Source: Pseudooceanicola atlanticus (GTDB lineage: Bacteria > Pseudomonadota > Alphaproteobacteria > Rhodobacterales > Rhodobacteraceae). Taken from it: a stretch of DNA of 64,000 bases. The number at the start of each line of letters is the position of its first letter. Positions within the stretch are counted from its first letter, which is position 1. Of the stretch, positions 45,322 to 53,763 are shown piece by piece. The translations under genes and the position numbers were made by a program. The notes under the pieces were generated by a model. The model saw nothing but the letters and a program-made list of their open reading frames with translations. It was not told where the DNA came from and searched no databases. Location of the stretch: positions 86,158-150,157 of the forward strand of contig NZ_AQQX01000007.1 of the NCBI RefSeq assembly GCF_000768315.1, in the 5' to 3' direction.

Positions 45322-45923
45322 TGGCGGGATGGAGCCAACATGAAGGGCTGGCCGTGTCGCTGCCGGTCGAAGGTGTCGATACCGACCAGCTGATCCCGGC
45401 GCGGTTCATGTCCGCACCTCGGTCCGAGGGATATGACAAGTTCCTGCTGCATGATATGCGGCGCAAGGGCGACGAATTGGACCCGGATTTCCCGTTGAAC
45501 CGGGACGGGGCGGATGGTGCATCTGTCCTGGTGGCGGCAAGGAACTTTGGCGGCGGGTCTTCCAGGGAGGCGGCGGTTTATGCGCTCTACGATGCCGGGT
45601 TCCGGGTCGTGATTGCGCCAAGTTTCGGGGATATCTTCTCCGGCAACGCCGTCAATAACGGGGTGCTGCCGGCTCTCGTCAGCGAGACCGATGCCGAGCG
45701 GTTGCATACAGCACTCGCGGAGCCGGTAACGCTTCACGTCGACCTGGATAATTGCAGGATCAGGGCGGGCGAGTTGGACGTGCCCTTCACCATCGACCCT
45801 GTGCGGCGCACCAAGCTGATCAACGGCTGGGACGATATCGACCTGACGCAGAGCCATGCCGAAGACATCGCCAAGTTCCGTGAAAGGGTCGCGGCAGAGC
45901 GTCCGTGGATCTTCCTCGATTAG
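45321..45923 (+). CDS. Aconitase-family hydratase small subunit (LeuD-like)
   Basis: A 200-aa swivel-domain subunit. DTDQLIPARFM near residue 25 and RNFGGGSSREAAVYAL near 75 are the LeuD signatures. ATG at 45321 overlaps the LeuC-like stop (TGATG); GTG at 45318 is another option. It completes the active site of the LeuC-like protein. The end overlaps the convergent glyoxalase gene by 4 nt. Confidence 0.9.
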   Translation: MAGWSQHEGLAVSLPVEGVDTDQLIPARFMSAPRSEGYDKFLLHDMRRKGDELDPDFPLNRDGADGASVLVAARNFGGGSSREAAVYALYDAGFRVVIAPSFGDIFSGNAVNNGVLPALVSETDAERLHTALAEPVTLHVDLDNCRIRAGELDVPFTIDPVRRTKLINGWDDIDLTQSHAEDIAKFRERVAAERPWIFLD

Positions 45924-46297
45924 GTCGAAGGCCCCTTCAATTCGATAGTGTTGCCCTCCGGGTCGTTGAAGGTCAGCGAGGGGCCAGAGCCCTCGGCCCC
46001 GAAGCGGGTCTTGGCGGGCGTCGGTGTAATGCCGAACGTGTCGAGATGCGCTGCGATCGCGGCCTCGTCGAACGCCTCGACCCGGAAGGCGACGTGGTCC
46101 ATGTTTCTGCCATCGGCTCCATCCGGGCTTGCCAGAATGTCCAGCATGGCAGTTCCGGCTCGTAGGTGGACCAGCCCGACGGCCTCGTTCCGGCGCACCA
46201 CGTCGCAGCCCAGAACGTCGCGATAGAAGGAAACGAGCGCCTCTTGGTCCCGGGCATAGAGAACGACGTGGTCGATCGTCCTGATCTGGATGGCCAT
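45920..46297 (-). CDS. Glyoxalase/VOC-family protein
   Basis: A 125-aa vicinal-oxygen-chelate protein starting MAIQIRTIDHVVLYARDQ at 46297 after GGGAAGGAAACAGC. IDHVV gives the first metal His, the NMDHVAFRVE segment the second His, and EGNTIELKGPS a final Glu. The size is that of a single-module glyoxalase I or virulence-protein-like enzyme, which may act as lyase, epimerase or dioxygenase. It is divergent from the MmgE/PrpD gene at 46432 and shares the operator at 46391. Confidence 0.87.
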   Translation of the reverse strand: MAIQIRTIDHVVLYARDQEALVSFYRDVLGCDVVRRNEAVGLVHLRAGTAMLDILASPDGADGRNMDHVAFRVEAFDEAAIAAHLDTFGITPTPAKTRFGAEGSGPSLTFNDPEGNTIELKGPST

Positions 46298-46367
46298 GCT
46301 GTTTCCTTCCCTTTTTGAGGTGTCCGTGCCGCATGCGTGCGTCATTCGGTTTCCGTCTTGGGTCAAC

Positions 46368-46410
46368 TTGACATCCCACAGTTGCTGCGGTCAACTGTTT
46401 ACAGTTTTGA
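46368..46410 (+). promoter_or_regulatory. Promoter with operator copy 5
   Basis: TCAACTGTTTACAGTTTTGA (46391-46410) matches the repeated palindrome, with TT in the centre instead of TG. It ends 21 bp before the ATG at 46432. A TTGACA at 46368-46373 lies 17 nt before it, so here the operator covers the -10 region of the plus-strand promoter. The divergent glyoxalase gene starts at 46297. Confidence 0.7.
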
Positions 46411-46431
46411 GGTGAGCGGAGGAGATCGACC

Positions 46432-47793
46432 ATGAACGCAGACGCCACGGGGCACGCCCTGACAGAATTGGTGACCTTCGCATCCGGCAGGGAATGGTCC
46501 GATATTCCGCAGGCCGTCAAGACGCGGGCCGCCCTGGTCATGGCGGACGATCTGGCTGCGATGGTGGCCGCACGGGACGAGCCGGAATTGCGCGCCTTGC
46601 AGGAGGGCGTGGCAAAAAGCGCCGGTACGGCCGAAGCGTCGGTCTTCGATGCGCGCGGCACACGTATGGACCGGTATTCCGCGGCGCTGGCGAACGGCTC
46701 CGCCTCGGACTGGGCTGAACTGGACGAAGGATATCGCCGTGTGATCTGCCACGCCGGTATCTATTGCCTTCCCGCCCTGATGGCCGAGGCAGAGGCGGAG
46801 GGGCACAGCACCGAAGACCTGTTGCGTGCATTGGTCCTGGGCTACGAGATCGTGGGCCGGGTGGCGCGCTGCTTCACCTTCCCGAACCTCGTCCTTCACC
46901 CGCACGGCAGCCTAGCGGCCGTTGGGGGCGCGGCTGCGATTTCCATGCTGCGTCGTGTGCCGGTGGATGTCGCGGTTGGCGCAATCTCCAGCGCGGCGAC
47001 GATGGTTCTGCCGGGGCCGTACACGCATCCGATCAACGGCTCGCTCGTCCGCAATGTCTGGCCCGGTATCGCGGCACAGACGGCCCTGCGCGCGACGGAT
47101 TGGGCCGCGCACGGGATCAAGGGGTTGCCGACGGCGTTGCACGATGTCTTTGCGGATGCGTTCGGGGCGACGCCTGACCTGACGCAACTGACCGGTGAGC
47201 TGGGTGAAAACTGGGCGATTTCAGATGGCTATCATAAGGTCTTCGCCTGCTGCCAATACGGACACGCGGCGATCGAAGCGACGATGAAACTGGTGCAACA
47301 GGCCAGCGTCGAAGAGGTCGAAAGCATCCACCTCGACACCCATTACAAGGCACGGGTCATGGATAACCCGGACCCGGAAACCACGATCGCAGGAAAGTTT
47401 TCGATCCAGCATATAGCGGCCACGGCAGCAGTGCATGGCGAAGGCGGCTTTGCAGCGTTTTCGGCCCCTGCACTCAGCCATCCGCGCGTGGCAGAGTTGC
47501 GCCACAAGGTCAGCGTCGTACCGTGGGAACCCGTGCCGGACTGGCCGAATGACCGGCCGACCCGCGTAATCTGGACGCTGAAGGACGGCCGCACCCTGAC
47601 CGAAGAGGTGCTGTCGGCCCGGGGCGGTCCGGACCTGCCATTCGGACCGGATGAAATCCGCGCCAAGATCGCCGGGATCGTTTCGGCGCCCTATCCGGCA
47701 ATGGGGCCGGTTCTGGAGCGGATCATGGACCTGGACCCGGGCAGCCTCACGACAAGCTGGGCGGACACCGTGAAGGAGATGACCAAGGCATGA
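46432..47793 (+). CDS. MmgE/PrpD family protein (copy 1)
   Basis: A 453-aa protein of the 2-methylcitrate dehydratase/cis-aconitate decarboxylase family. It starts after GGAGGAGATCGACC. Features are YEIVGRVARCFTFPNLVLHPHG near 140, the helical N-terminal domain, and a C-terminal lid from about residue 270. Members are cofactor-free dehydratases, decarboxylases or isomerases of dicarboxylic and tricarboxylic acids; iminodisuccinate epimerase is also known. It is the first of a three-gene operon with a flavoprotein and a second MmgE/PrpD gene. Confidence 0.88.
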   Translation: MNADATGHALTELVTFASGREWSDIPQAVKTRAALVMADDLAAMVAARDEPELRALQEGVAKSAGTAEASVFDARGTRMDRYSAALANGSASDWAELDEGYRRVICHAGIYCLPALMAEAEAEGHSTEDLLRALVLGYEIVGRVARCFTFPNLVLHPHGSLAAVGGAAAISMLRRVPVDVAVGAISSAATMVLPGPYTHPINGSLVRNVWPGIAAQTALRATDWAAHGIKGLPTALHDVFADAFGATPDLTQLTGELGENWAISDGYHKVFACCQYGHAAIEATMKLVQQASVEEVESIHLDTHYKARVMDNPDPETTIAGKFSIQHIAATAAVHGEGGFAAFSAPALSHPRVAELRHKVSVVPWEPVPDWPNDRPTRVIWTLKDGRTLTEEVLSARGGPDLPFGPDEIRAKIAGIVSAPYPAMGPVLERIMDLDPGSLTTSWADTVKEMTKA

Positions 47794-49145
47794 GCGAAGA
47801 ACTTGACCTGCTGGTGATCGGGGCCGGGGCCTGCGGACTGGCGGCGGCGATTGCGGGGCACGATGCTGGCGGCACCGTTGCGGTTTTGGAGAAACTGGAC
47901 AGGCCGGGAGGGAATTCCTCGTTGTCCACGGGGTCGATCCCCGGGGCCGGCAGCCGTTTTCAGAAAGCCGCAGGGATCGAAGACAGTCCCGAACAGATGA
48001 TCCAGGACCTGATCGCCGTTGCCGGGCACCATGATGCCGATGACGTGCTGGAGATGGTTGCGCGGGAATGCGCCCGGGTCTGCGAATGGCTGATCGACGA
48101 TCTTGGCGCACGGATGGAGCTGATCACCGCCTACAAGCATATCGGTCACACGGTCGAGCGCCTGCACGCGCCGAAATCGCGTCGCGGGCAGGACCTGGTC
48201 GATGACCTTCTGTCCTTCGTTGATCAGCGAGGTATTCCGTTGGCCGTCGGCAATGCCGCGGATGACCTGATCGTTGAAGATGGGGCCGTTGTCGGTGCCA
48301 TCGTCGCGGGCGAACCGATCCGCGCGAAGAAGGTCCTGCTGGCCACGAACGGTTTTGCCGCCAATCGCACGCTGGTCGCGGAGTTCTGCCCCGAAATCGC
48401 ACAGGCCGAGTATTTTGGCGCCCATGGCAGCACCGGGGAGGCCGTGACCTGGGGCCGCAACCTGGGGGCCGAGCTCGGAAATATGGGGGCGTATCAAGGA
48501 TATGCCGCCGTCGCCTATCCCCAGGGGCAATTGTTGTCCTGGACCACGATAGAAAAGGGCGGGATCCTGGTCGGTCAGGACGGTCGCCGCTTCGGCAACG
48601 AGAATGACGGCTATTCCGGCTACGCCGCGAAAGTCATGGCCCAAGGCGAATTCGCCTGGGCCGTCTATGATCGTCCGATCCATGAGATTGCGCTCGCGGA
48701 AGAGGAATATGCCGAGATGTCGGAAATGGGCGCGATCAAATGGGCCGACGATCCTCGTGCCCTGGCGCTGGAAGCCGGCATCGACCCGGATGGTCTGGAC
48801 GCTGCTGTTGCAGGCTATGAGGCCGCCGCGAAAGGCGAGGTGGCGGATGCATTTGGCCGTACGATCTTCGGACACGCGCCGCTGACGCGTCCCTTGGCGA
48901 TTGCGCGGGTGAAGCCCGGGCTGTTCCACACGCAAGGCGGCTTGATGGTCGATGAAGGTGCGCGGGTCCGAAAAGCCGGCGGTGGCGTCATCCCCAACCT
49001 CTTTGCCGGCGGCGGGGCCGCGGTCGGGATCAGCGGGAAGTCCGGTGCCATGGGCTATGCGTCCGGCAACGGCTTGATCACGGCTATCGTGCTGGGGCGC
49101 CGCGCCGCCCTGACCGCGATGGAAGAGATCGGGGCCGCATCGTGA
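47790..49145 (+). CDS. FAD-dependent oxidoreductase, fumarate reductase-like (second copy)
   Basis: A 451-aa flavoprotein with VIGAGACGLAAAIAGHDAGG near residue 10, GGNSSLSTGSIPGAGSRF near 45 and GLFHTQGGLMV near 390. The architecture and the C-terminal motif match the protein at 35818, so they are paralogues. It would reduce or desaturate a C-C bond adjacent to a carboxylate or ketone. It is sandwiched between two MmgE/PrpD genes with 4-nt overlaps on both sides, which suggests a combined redox and dehydration sequence. Confidence 0.88.
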   Translation: MSEELDLLVIGAGACGLAAAIAGHDAGGTVAVLEKLDRPGGNSSLSTGSIPGAGSRFQKAAGIEDSPEQMIQDLIAVAGHHDADDVLEMVARECARVCEWLIDDLGARMELITAYKHIGHTVERLHAPKSRRGQDLVDDLLSFVDQRGIPLAVGNAADDLIVEDGAVVGAIVAGEPIRAKKVLLATNGFAANRTLVAEFCPEIAQAEYFGAHGSTGEAVTWGRNLGAELGNMGAYQGYAAVAYPQGQLLSWTTIEKGGILVGQDGRRFGNENDGYSGYAAKVMAQGEFAWAVYDRPIHEIALAEEEYAEMSEMGAIKWADDPRALALEAGIDPDGLDAAVAGYEAAAKGEVADAFGRTIFGHAPLTRPLAIARVKPGLFHTQGGLMVDEGARVRKAGGGVIPNLFAGGGAAVGISGKSGAMGYASGNGLITAIVLGRRAALTAMEEIGAAS

Positions 49146-50476
49146 CGGGCGCTGAACAACTTGTTGATTTCGCGATGACCTTTGACCCGGCGGACGTGCC
49201 GGAGGAGCTCGACAGGCTGGCGCGGCTGCATTTCCTCGATGCGATCGGTGTCGGGTTGGCCGCCTCGGCAGGGCCGGACCAGGCTGGCTGGACCCGCGCG
49301 ACCTCCGGGCCGGGTACGGCAACGACGCTGGACGGTGGCTCCGCCACGCCGCCGGAGGCCGCGATGCTGAACGGTGCGCTGATCCATTCGCTGGAATACG
49401 ACGACACCCATATCGGCTCGGTCATTCACGGCAGCGCTGTCGCGGCCCCGCTGGCCCTTGCCGCGGCAGAGCAGGCAGGCGGCAATGCTGGTGACGTGAT
49501 GAGCGCCTACGTCCTGGCGTGGGAAGCGATGATCCGGATCGGTGCTGCCGCGCCCGGAGCGTTTCAGGCTCGCGGTGCCCAGGTGACCGCCGTGGCGGGG
49601 GCCATCGGCGCGGCGCTTGGGGCAGGGCGCGTCGCAGGATTGGATCGCAAGGGTCTGACCTCGGCCATTGGGATCGCCGGTATGCAGGCATCCGGCCTGC
49701 TGGCATTCCTCGAGGACGGGTCGAGCGTCAAGGCATTGAACCCTGGCTGGGCCGCGCATACCGGCCTGACGGCTGTCCGACTGGCGGCGGCGGGGATGAC
49801 GGGGCCATCGGGCATCCTTGAACATCGGTTCGGACCCTTGACCGTCTTTGGCGCCGACCCGGACCAATTGGCACCGCAACTGTCTGATCTGGGCGAGGTC
49901 TGGCACCTTCGTGATGCGGCCTTCAAGCTCTATCCCTGTTGCCACTATATCCATCCTTTCCTCGAACTGGTCGAAGACCTGGCAAGGCAGGGGCTGACCG
50001 CCGAAAGCGTGGAGAGCATGGCGATCCACGTACCCGTGGAAGAAGCACCCTTGATTGCAGAGGCCTGGTCCCGCCGGCAGGCGCCTGCCTCGGGGTATGA
50101 TGGAAAATGGGGCTTGCCCTATTGCCTGGCCCTGAGGCTCATGGATGGCGCGCTCGACGTGTCGAGCTTCGAGGCTGAACCGCGTGACGATGTCATCGCG
50201 CTGGCCCGGCGAATGAGGATGATCCCGGTCGAAGGGTCGGGCTTTCCCGGACGTTTCCCCGCCCGGATCGAGGTGACGCAGACGGACGGGGCCAAACGGG
50301 ATGTCTCCGTTGACACGGTGCGCGGGGCCCCGGGGCGTGCGATTGCCGAGGACGAGGTGTTGGCCAAGTTTCGCGCCAATGCCGGGCGTCGGTTCGGCTC
50401 CGAGCAGGTCGACAAGCTCATCTCTGCCGGTCTGGCGATGGATGTGGCTGCTCTGGTCCAGTGCCTCCGAACATAA
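49142..50476 (+). CDS. MmgE/PrpD family protein (copy 2)
   Basis: A 444-aa protein with a GTG start at 49142 overlapping the preceding stop (GTGA). The N-terminal helical domain contains LHFLDAIGVGLAA and HSLEYDDTHIGSVIHGS, a PrpD/CAD-type motif with the conserved Asp-Asp-Thr-His. KLYPCCHYIHPFLE near 265 is typical. It is the last gene of the operon and is followed by a terminator. It may act on a different stereoisomer or a later acid than copy 1. Confidence 0.88.
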   Translation: MTGAEQLVDFAMTFDPADVPEELDRLARLHFLDAIGVGLAASAGPDQAGWTRATSGPGTATTLDGGSATPPEAAMLNGALIHSLEYDDTHIGSVIHGSAVAAPLALAAAEQAGGNAGDVMSAYVLAWEAMIRIGAAAPGAFQARGAQVTAVAGAIGAALGAGRVAGLDRKGLTSAIGIAGMQASGLLAFLEDGSSVKALNPGWAAHTGLTAVRLAAAGMTGPSGILEHRFGPLTVFGADPDQLAPQLSDLGEVWHLRDAAFKLYPCCHYIHPFLELVEDLARQGLTAESVESMAIHVPVEEAPLIAEAWSRRQAPASGYDGKWGLPYCLALRLMDGALDVSSFEAEPRDDVIALARRMRMIPVEGSGFPGRFPARIEVTQTDGAKRDVSVDTVRGAPGRAIAEDEVLAKFRANAGRRFGSEQVDKLISAGLAMDVAALVQCLRT

Positions 50477-50502
50477 TACCTTCCCAAGCCGAAAAACGAA
50501 AA

Positions 50503-50535
50503 CCGCCGCTGGATCATTCCGGCGGCGGCTTTTTA
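50503..50535. terminator. Rho-independent terminator
   Basis: CCGCCG (50503-50508) pairs with CGGCGG (50522-50528 region) over an extended hairpin, with an A-run to the left and five T at 50530-50535. It separates the convergent MmgE/PrpD gene (stop 50476) and TRAP large permease gene (stop 50568). Confidence 0.8.
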
Positions 50536-50567
50536 TTGGGGCTGGGCAGTTCCGAGGGTTCGCTGGT

Positions 50568-51878
50568 TCAACCCATCAGGTCGGGCAGGAACAGCACGAT
50601 TTGCGGGAAGGCGATCAGCAGGCCCAGCGTCACCAGGTCCATCAGCAGGAAGGGCGTGACCCCGGCAAAGACCTGTTCCAGCGACAGCGGCACGGGCGAG
50701 GAACTTCGGACCACGTAGACGTTCAGCCCCACCGGTGGCGTGATCATCGAGATCTCGGCCAGCTTGATCGCGATCACACCCAGCCAGATCGGGTCGTATC
50801 CCACGCTGGTCATGATCGGGAACATCAGAGGCAGGGTCATCACCATGATCCCGATCGGTTCGATCAACATCCCGAGGATGATGTAGAGCACCACGAAGCC
50901 CAGCATGTACCAGATCGGTGCCAGCTCCAGCGCGACCATGTAGTCCGAGATGTCACGCACCAGGCCGGTATAGGTCAGGAAGCGGGCGAAGATGATCCCG
51001 CCGATGATGATCAGGAAGATCGTCGAAGTGGTGATCCCGGCATCCTTGAAGGTCTCCAGCAGGGTCGCGCGGTTCAGCTTGCGCTTGAAGGCGACGATCA
51101 GGAAGGCACCGAACGCCCCGACCGCACCGGCATAGGTGGGCACGAAGAAGCCCAGGTATATGCCGCCGATCACGATGATGAACAGCACGCCGATGCCCCA
51201 GATGCCTTTCAGCGAATCCACCTTTTCGCGGAAGGTGAAGGTCTCGTCCGGCACGGGGCAGAGCTCGGGCCAGCGTTTGGCGAAAAGATAGATGCCCAGC
51301 ATGTAGATGCCCGCGCTCATCAGGCCGGGTACAAGGCCGGCGACCAGCAGACGGGCCACCGATTGTTCGGTGATGACGGCGTAGACGATCATCAGGATCG
51401 ACGGCGGGATCAGCGAGGCCAGCGTGCCCGACGCCGCGATACAGCCCGCCGAGATACGCTTGTCATAGCCGAAGCGAGTCATTTCCGGCATCGCCATCTT
51501 GGTGAAGACCGCTGCGTTCACGATGGTAGACCCGCAAGCCGCGCCGAAGGCGGCAGAGGCGATCGTGGTGGCCATAGCCAACCCGCCTGAAACGCGCCCG
51601 ATCCAGCGATAGGCTGCCTTGTAGAGGTCGGTGGTCAACCCGGCCTGGCTGGCCAGCGCCCCCATCAGGATGAAGAGCGGGATCACGGCGAGGCTGAAGC
51701 TGTTCGTCGTCGAGAACGGCACCGTTGCCAGCTGGGCCAGCGCGGCCTGCGGGTTGATCGACAACAGGATCCCGAGGAACCCGGTCAGCCCCAGAGCGAC
51801 GCCGATATGCACGCCGGTCGTGAGCAAGAAAACCAGCAATACGCCGACGATTATGCCGGCAGTACCTGCATCAAACAT
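50568..51878 (-). CDS. TRAP transporter large permease (DctM family), second system
   Basis: A 436-aa membrane protein with about twelve hydrophobic helices. ASAAFGAACGSTIVNAAVF is the counterpart of the DctM pore motif, and ASGTLASLIPPSILMIVYAV matches the conserved second region. It lies 12 bp after the small permease gene. The operon (binding protein, small permease, large permease) runs from 53537 and carries the regulon operator in its promoter, so it likely imports a substrate or related acid of the same pathway. Confidence 0.93.
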   Translation of the reverse strand: MFDAGTAGIIVGVLLVFLLTTGVHIGVALGLTGFLGILLSINPQAALAQLATVPFSTTNSFSLAVIPLFILMGALASQAGLTTDLYKAAYRWIGRVSGGLAMATTIASAAFGAACGSTIVNAAVFTKMAMPEMTRFGYDKRISAGCIAASGTLASLIPPSILMIVYAVITEQSVARLLVAGLVPGLMSAGIYMLGIYLFAKRWPELCPVPDETFTFREKVDSLKGIWGIGVLFIIVIGGIYLGFFVPTYAGAVGAFGAFLIVAFKRKLNRATLLETFKDAGITTSTIFLIIIGGIIFARFLTYTGLVRDISDYMVALELAPIWYMLGFVVLYIILGMLIEPIGIMVMTLPLMFPIMTSVGYDPIWLGVIAIKLAEISMITPPVGLNVYVVRSSSPVPLSLEQVFAGVTPFLLMDLVTLGLLIAFPQIVLFLPDLMG

Positions 51879-51890
51879 GTTCCAAACCTG

Positions 51891-52436
51891 TCATTTAGAG
51901 TTCGCCTGACCCATCACCGGGTCGTCTTCCAGCACCTTGAGCGGTGCGCCGCTGCGGATGCGGCCGATATCGATAATGAGATCCAGCAGCAACCGGACGA
52001 TCATCAGCGCCGTCCCGGCACAGAGCGTCACGCGGGCAGGCCAGAGCGGGAAGCGGATCAGGCCGACCGTGGCTTCGCCGATCTGGATGGAATAGCGGGC
52101 TTCGTTGATGGCCTGCCATAGCAGCAGGCTGAAGAAGATGAGCGCGCAGATGTCTGCCAGCACATCCATTGCCGCGCGGGATCGCGGGCCGGAGCGGAGG
52201 TAGACGATCTCGACCCGGATATGGGCTCGGCGCAATTGCGCGTAGGTCAGGGCCCCGAAGACGATCAGCACCATCGTGCTTTCGGTCAGTTCGCGCGGCC
52301 CGGGGACAGGGGTGTTGAGAACCTGGGTTCCGACGATATCCGTCACCCCCATGAACATCGACATCAACATCCCGAGCCCGCCAATGAGCAGGACGGCCAG
52401 GGCCAGACGTTCTACGAACCGTTCAATTAGCGCCAA
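51891..52436 (-). CDS. TRAP transporter small permease (DctQ family), second system
   Basis: A 181-aa protein with four hydrophobic segments and the LRRAHIRVEIVYL region typical of DctQ. It lies 84 bp after the binding-protein gene, with a stable hairpin between. It anchors the large permease encoded next. Confidence 0.9.
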   Translation of the reverse strand: MALIERFVERLALAVLLIGGLGMLMSMFMGVTDIVGTQVLNTPVPGPRELTESTMVLIVFGALTYAQLRRAHIRVEIVYLRSGPRSRAAMDVLADICALIFFSLLLWQAINEARYSIQIGEATVGLIRFPLWPARVTLCAGTALMIVRLLLDLIIDIGRIRSGAPLKVLEDDPVMGQANSK

Positions 52437-52475
52437 GAGAAGCTCCTGTGATCTTCGACTGAAGATAGTGAAGAA

Positions 52476-52503
52476 GACGACGGGCCCCGCAAGGCCCGCC
52501 GTC
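52476..52503 (-). other. Hairpin between TRAP binding-protein and permease genes (second system)
   Basis: On the minus strand GACGGCGGGCC pairs with GGCCCGTCGTC (one G-T wobble) around a 6-nt loop. There is no T-run. Like the hairpin at 7344-7368 it separates the binding-protein message from the permease message and probably stabilises or partly terminates it. Confidence 0.65.
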
Positions 52504-52520
52504 CGATATTAGCACATCGC

Positions 52521-53537
52521 TCAGTTGGATGCGGCTTCGTCGCCGAGGAATGCTGCGACGGCAGACGCTTCATCGCCAAGACCACGGTTGGCCATGTCGT
52601 CGACCCAGGCCTGCAGCATGTCGGGCGCAGCGGCCTTCCAGGCATCCAGTTCGGATTGCGGGAATTCCTTCACGACGCCGCCTTCGGCAACGATCTGGGT
52701 TTCCGCGTCATCCTCGATCTTCTCGATGTTGTCGATATAGGCTTCGGCGGCCTTGCCGGCTTCTTCGAGGATCACGGCCTGATCTTCTTCGGAAATACCG
52801 TTGAAGGTGCGCTCGTTGATGACGATCAGGTGGCCTGCGATCGACATGACCGGGCCGCAGCTGAACTTCGCCGGTTCGAACAAGCGATAGGCCAGCACGT
52901 TGCCACGGTTCAGGAACGAATAGTCAAGCGACCCGCGCTGCAGCGCTTCGTAGACGTCGCCAACACCGACACTGACCGGAACCGCACCGATGGCCTCGTG
53001 GGCTTTCGGGATGTCGGCCCCGAAGGAACGGATCTTCTTGCCTTCCAGCGCTTCGACAGTCGTGCAGTTCTCGTCCGGGCCGGTCAGGTAGTAGGCGCCG
53101 AGCGGTTGGTGGAACAGGTATTTGACGCCAAACTTGGACAGTTCTTCCTGGAAGGACTCGAACTGCTCGTCCACAGCACCGGCTTTCTCCATCGCCTCAC
53201 GCGGCGTGTCGAAGACGAAAGGCGTCTGGAACACGCGCCAGAACAGCAGTTGGTCCGAGTAGTAGCCCGGCACGACAGCGGCCATGTCGATGGCGCCACG
53301 ACCTGCGAGGGTCAGCAGTTCGTTGCCCGCGCCCAGGCCACCGGCATAGGTGACCTCGATCTTGACCCGGCCTTCGGTCCGCTCTTCGACGGCGGCTGCG
53401 AAGTCCTTCTCGGTCTGAACGTAAGGCGAATCGGACAGGTAATGGCCCCAACGCAGCGTCGTCTCGGCCTGGGCAGCGACTGCCGTGGCTCCAACAACCG
53501 CGGTTGCGGCGCAGATTGCCTTGAAGGATGTGAACAT
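52521..53537 (-). CDS. TRAP transporter substrate-binding protein (DctP family), second system
   Basis: A 338-aa exported protein with a signal peptide ending near VAAQAE (about residue 25). Unlike the first system, the segment LEGKKIRSFG keeps Arg170, the usual contact for a ligand carboxylate. This suggests an organic acid substrate. It is divergent from the nitroreductase-methyltransferase gene across the operator at 53695. Confidence 0.92.
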   Translation of the reverse strand: MFTSFKAICAATAVVGATAVAAQAETTLRWGHYLSDSPYVQTEKDFAAAVEERTEGRVKIEVTYAGGLGAGNELLTLAGRGAIDMAAVVPGYYSDQLLFWRVFQTPFVFDTPREAMEKAGAVDEQFESFQEELSKFGVKYLFHQPLGAYYLTGPDENCTTVEALEGKKIRSFGADIPKAHEAIGAVPVSVGVGDVYEALQRGSLDYSFLNRGNVLAYRLFEPAKFSCGPVMSIAGHLIVINERTFNGISEEDQAVILEEAGKAAEAYIDNIEKIEDDAETQIVAEGGVVKEFPQSELDAWKAAAPDMLQAWVDDMANRGLGDEASAVAAFLGDEAASN

Positions 53538-53694
53538 TCTTATCTCCCTGTTTGCGGCCCTAACCGGGCACTGGTATTAAGAAGTAGACAGCTTATCGTG
53601 CAGGTTCCAGACGTGTTTGTCCATTATTCGTTTCCTCCCGGATCGCCAAAAGCGCGCTTTTTGTGCAACCCGGCCCAGCCTGAACGACATGCGG

Positions 53695-53712
53695 TCAACT
53701 GTTGACAAGTTT
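53695..53712. promoter_or_regulatory. Operator copy 6, with one-base insertion
   Basis: TCAACTGTTGACAAGTTT matches the repeated operator except for one extra A in the right half. It lies between the divergent TRAP gene (start 53537) and fusion gene (start 53764). The extra base would shift one half-site by a tenth of a helical turn, so binding may be weaker. Confidence 0.6.
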
Positions 53713-53763
53713 GAGGCAGTGATGCGTTTTGTCAATAAAACAAGTGGCGGAGAGGCTATTTCC

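Noticed and set aside
43918..45923. leuCD for leucine biosynthesis
   Set aside because: Location beside a catabolic GntR gene and lyase genes, with no leuA or leuB nearby, argues for a catabolic hydratase.
47691..49322. 543-codon minus-strand frame opposite the flavoprotein gene
   Set aside because: Shadow of the FAD protein with its own motifs; no independent family signature.
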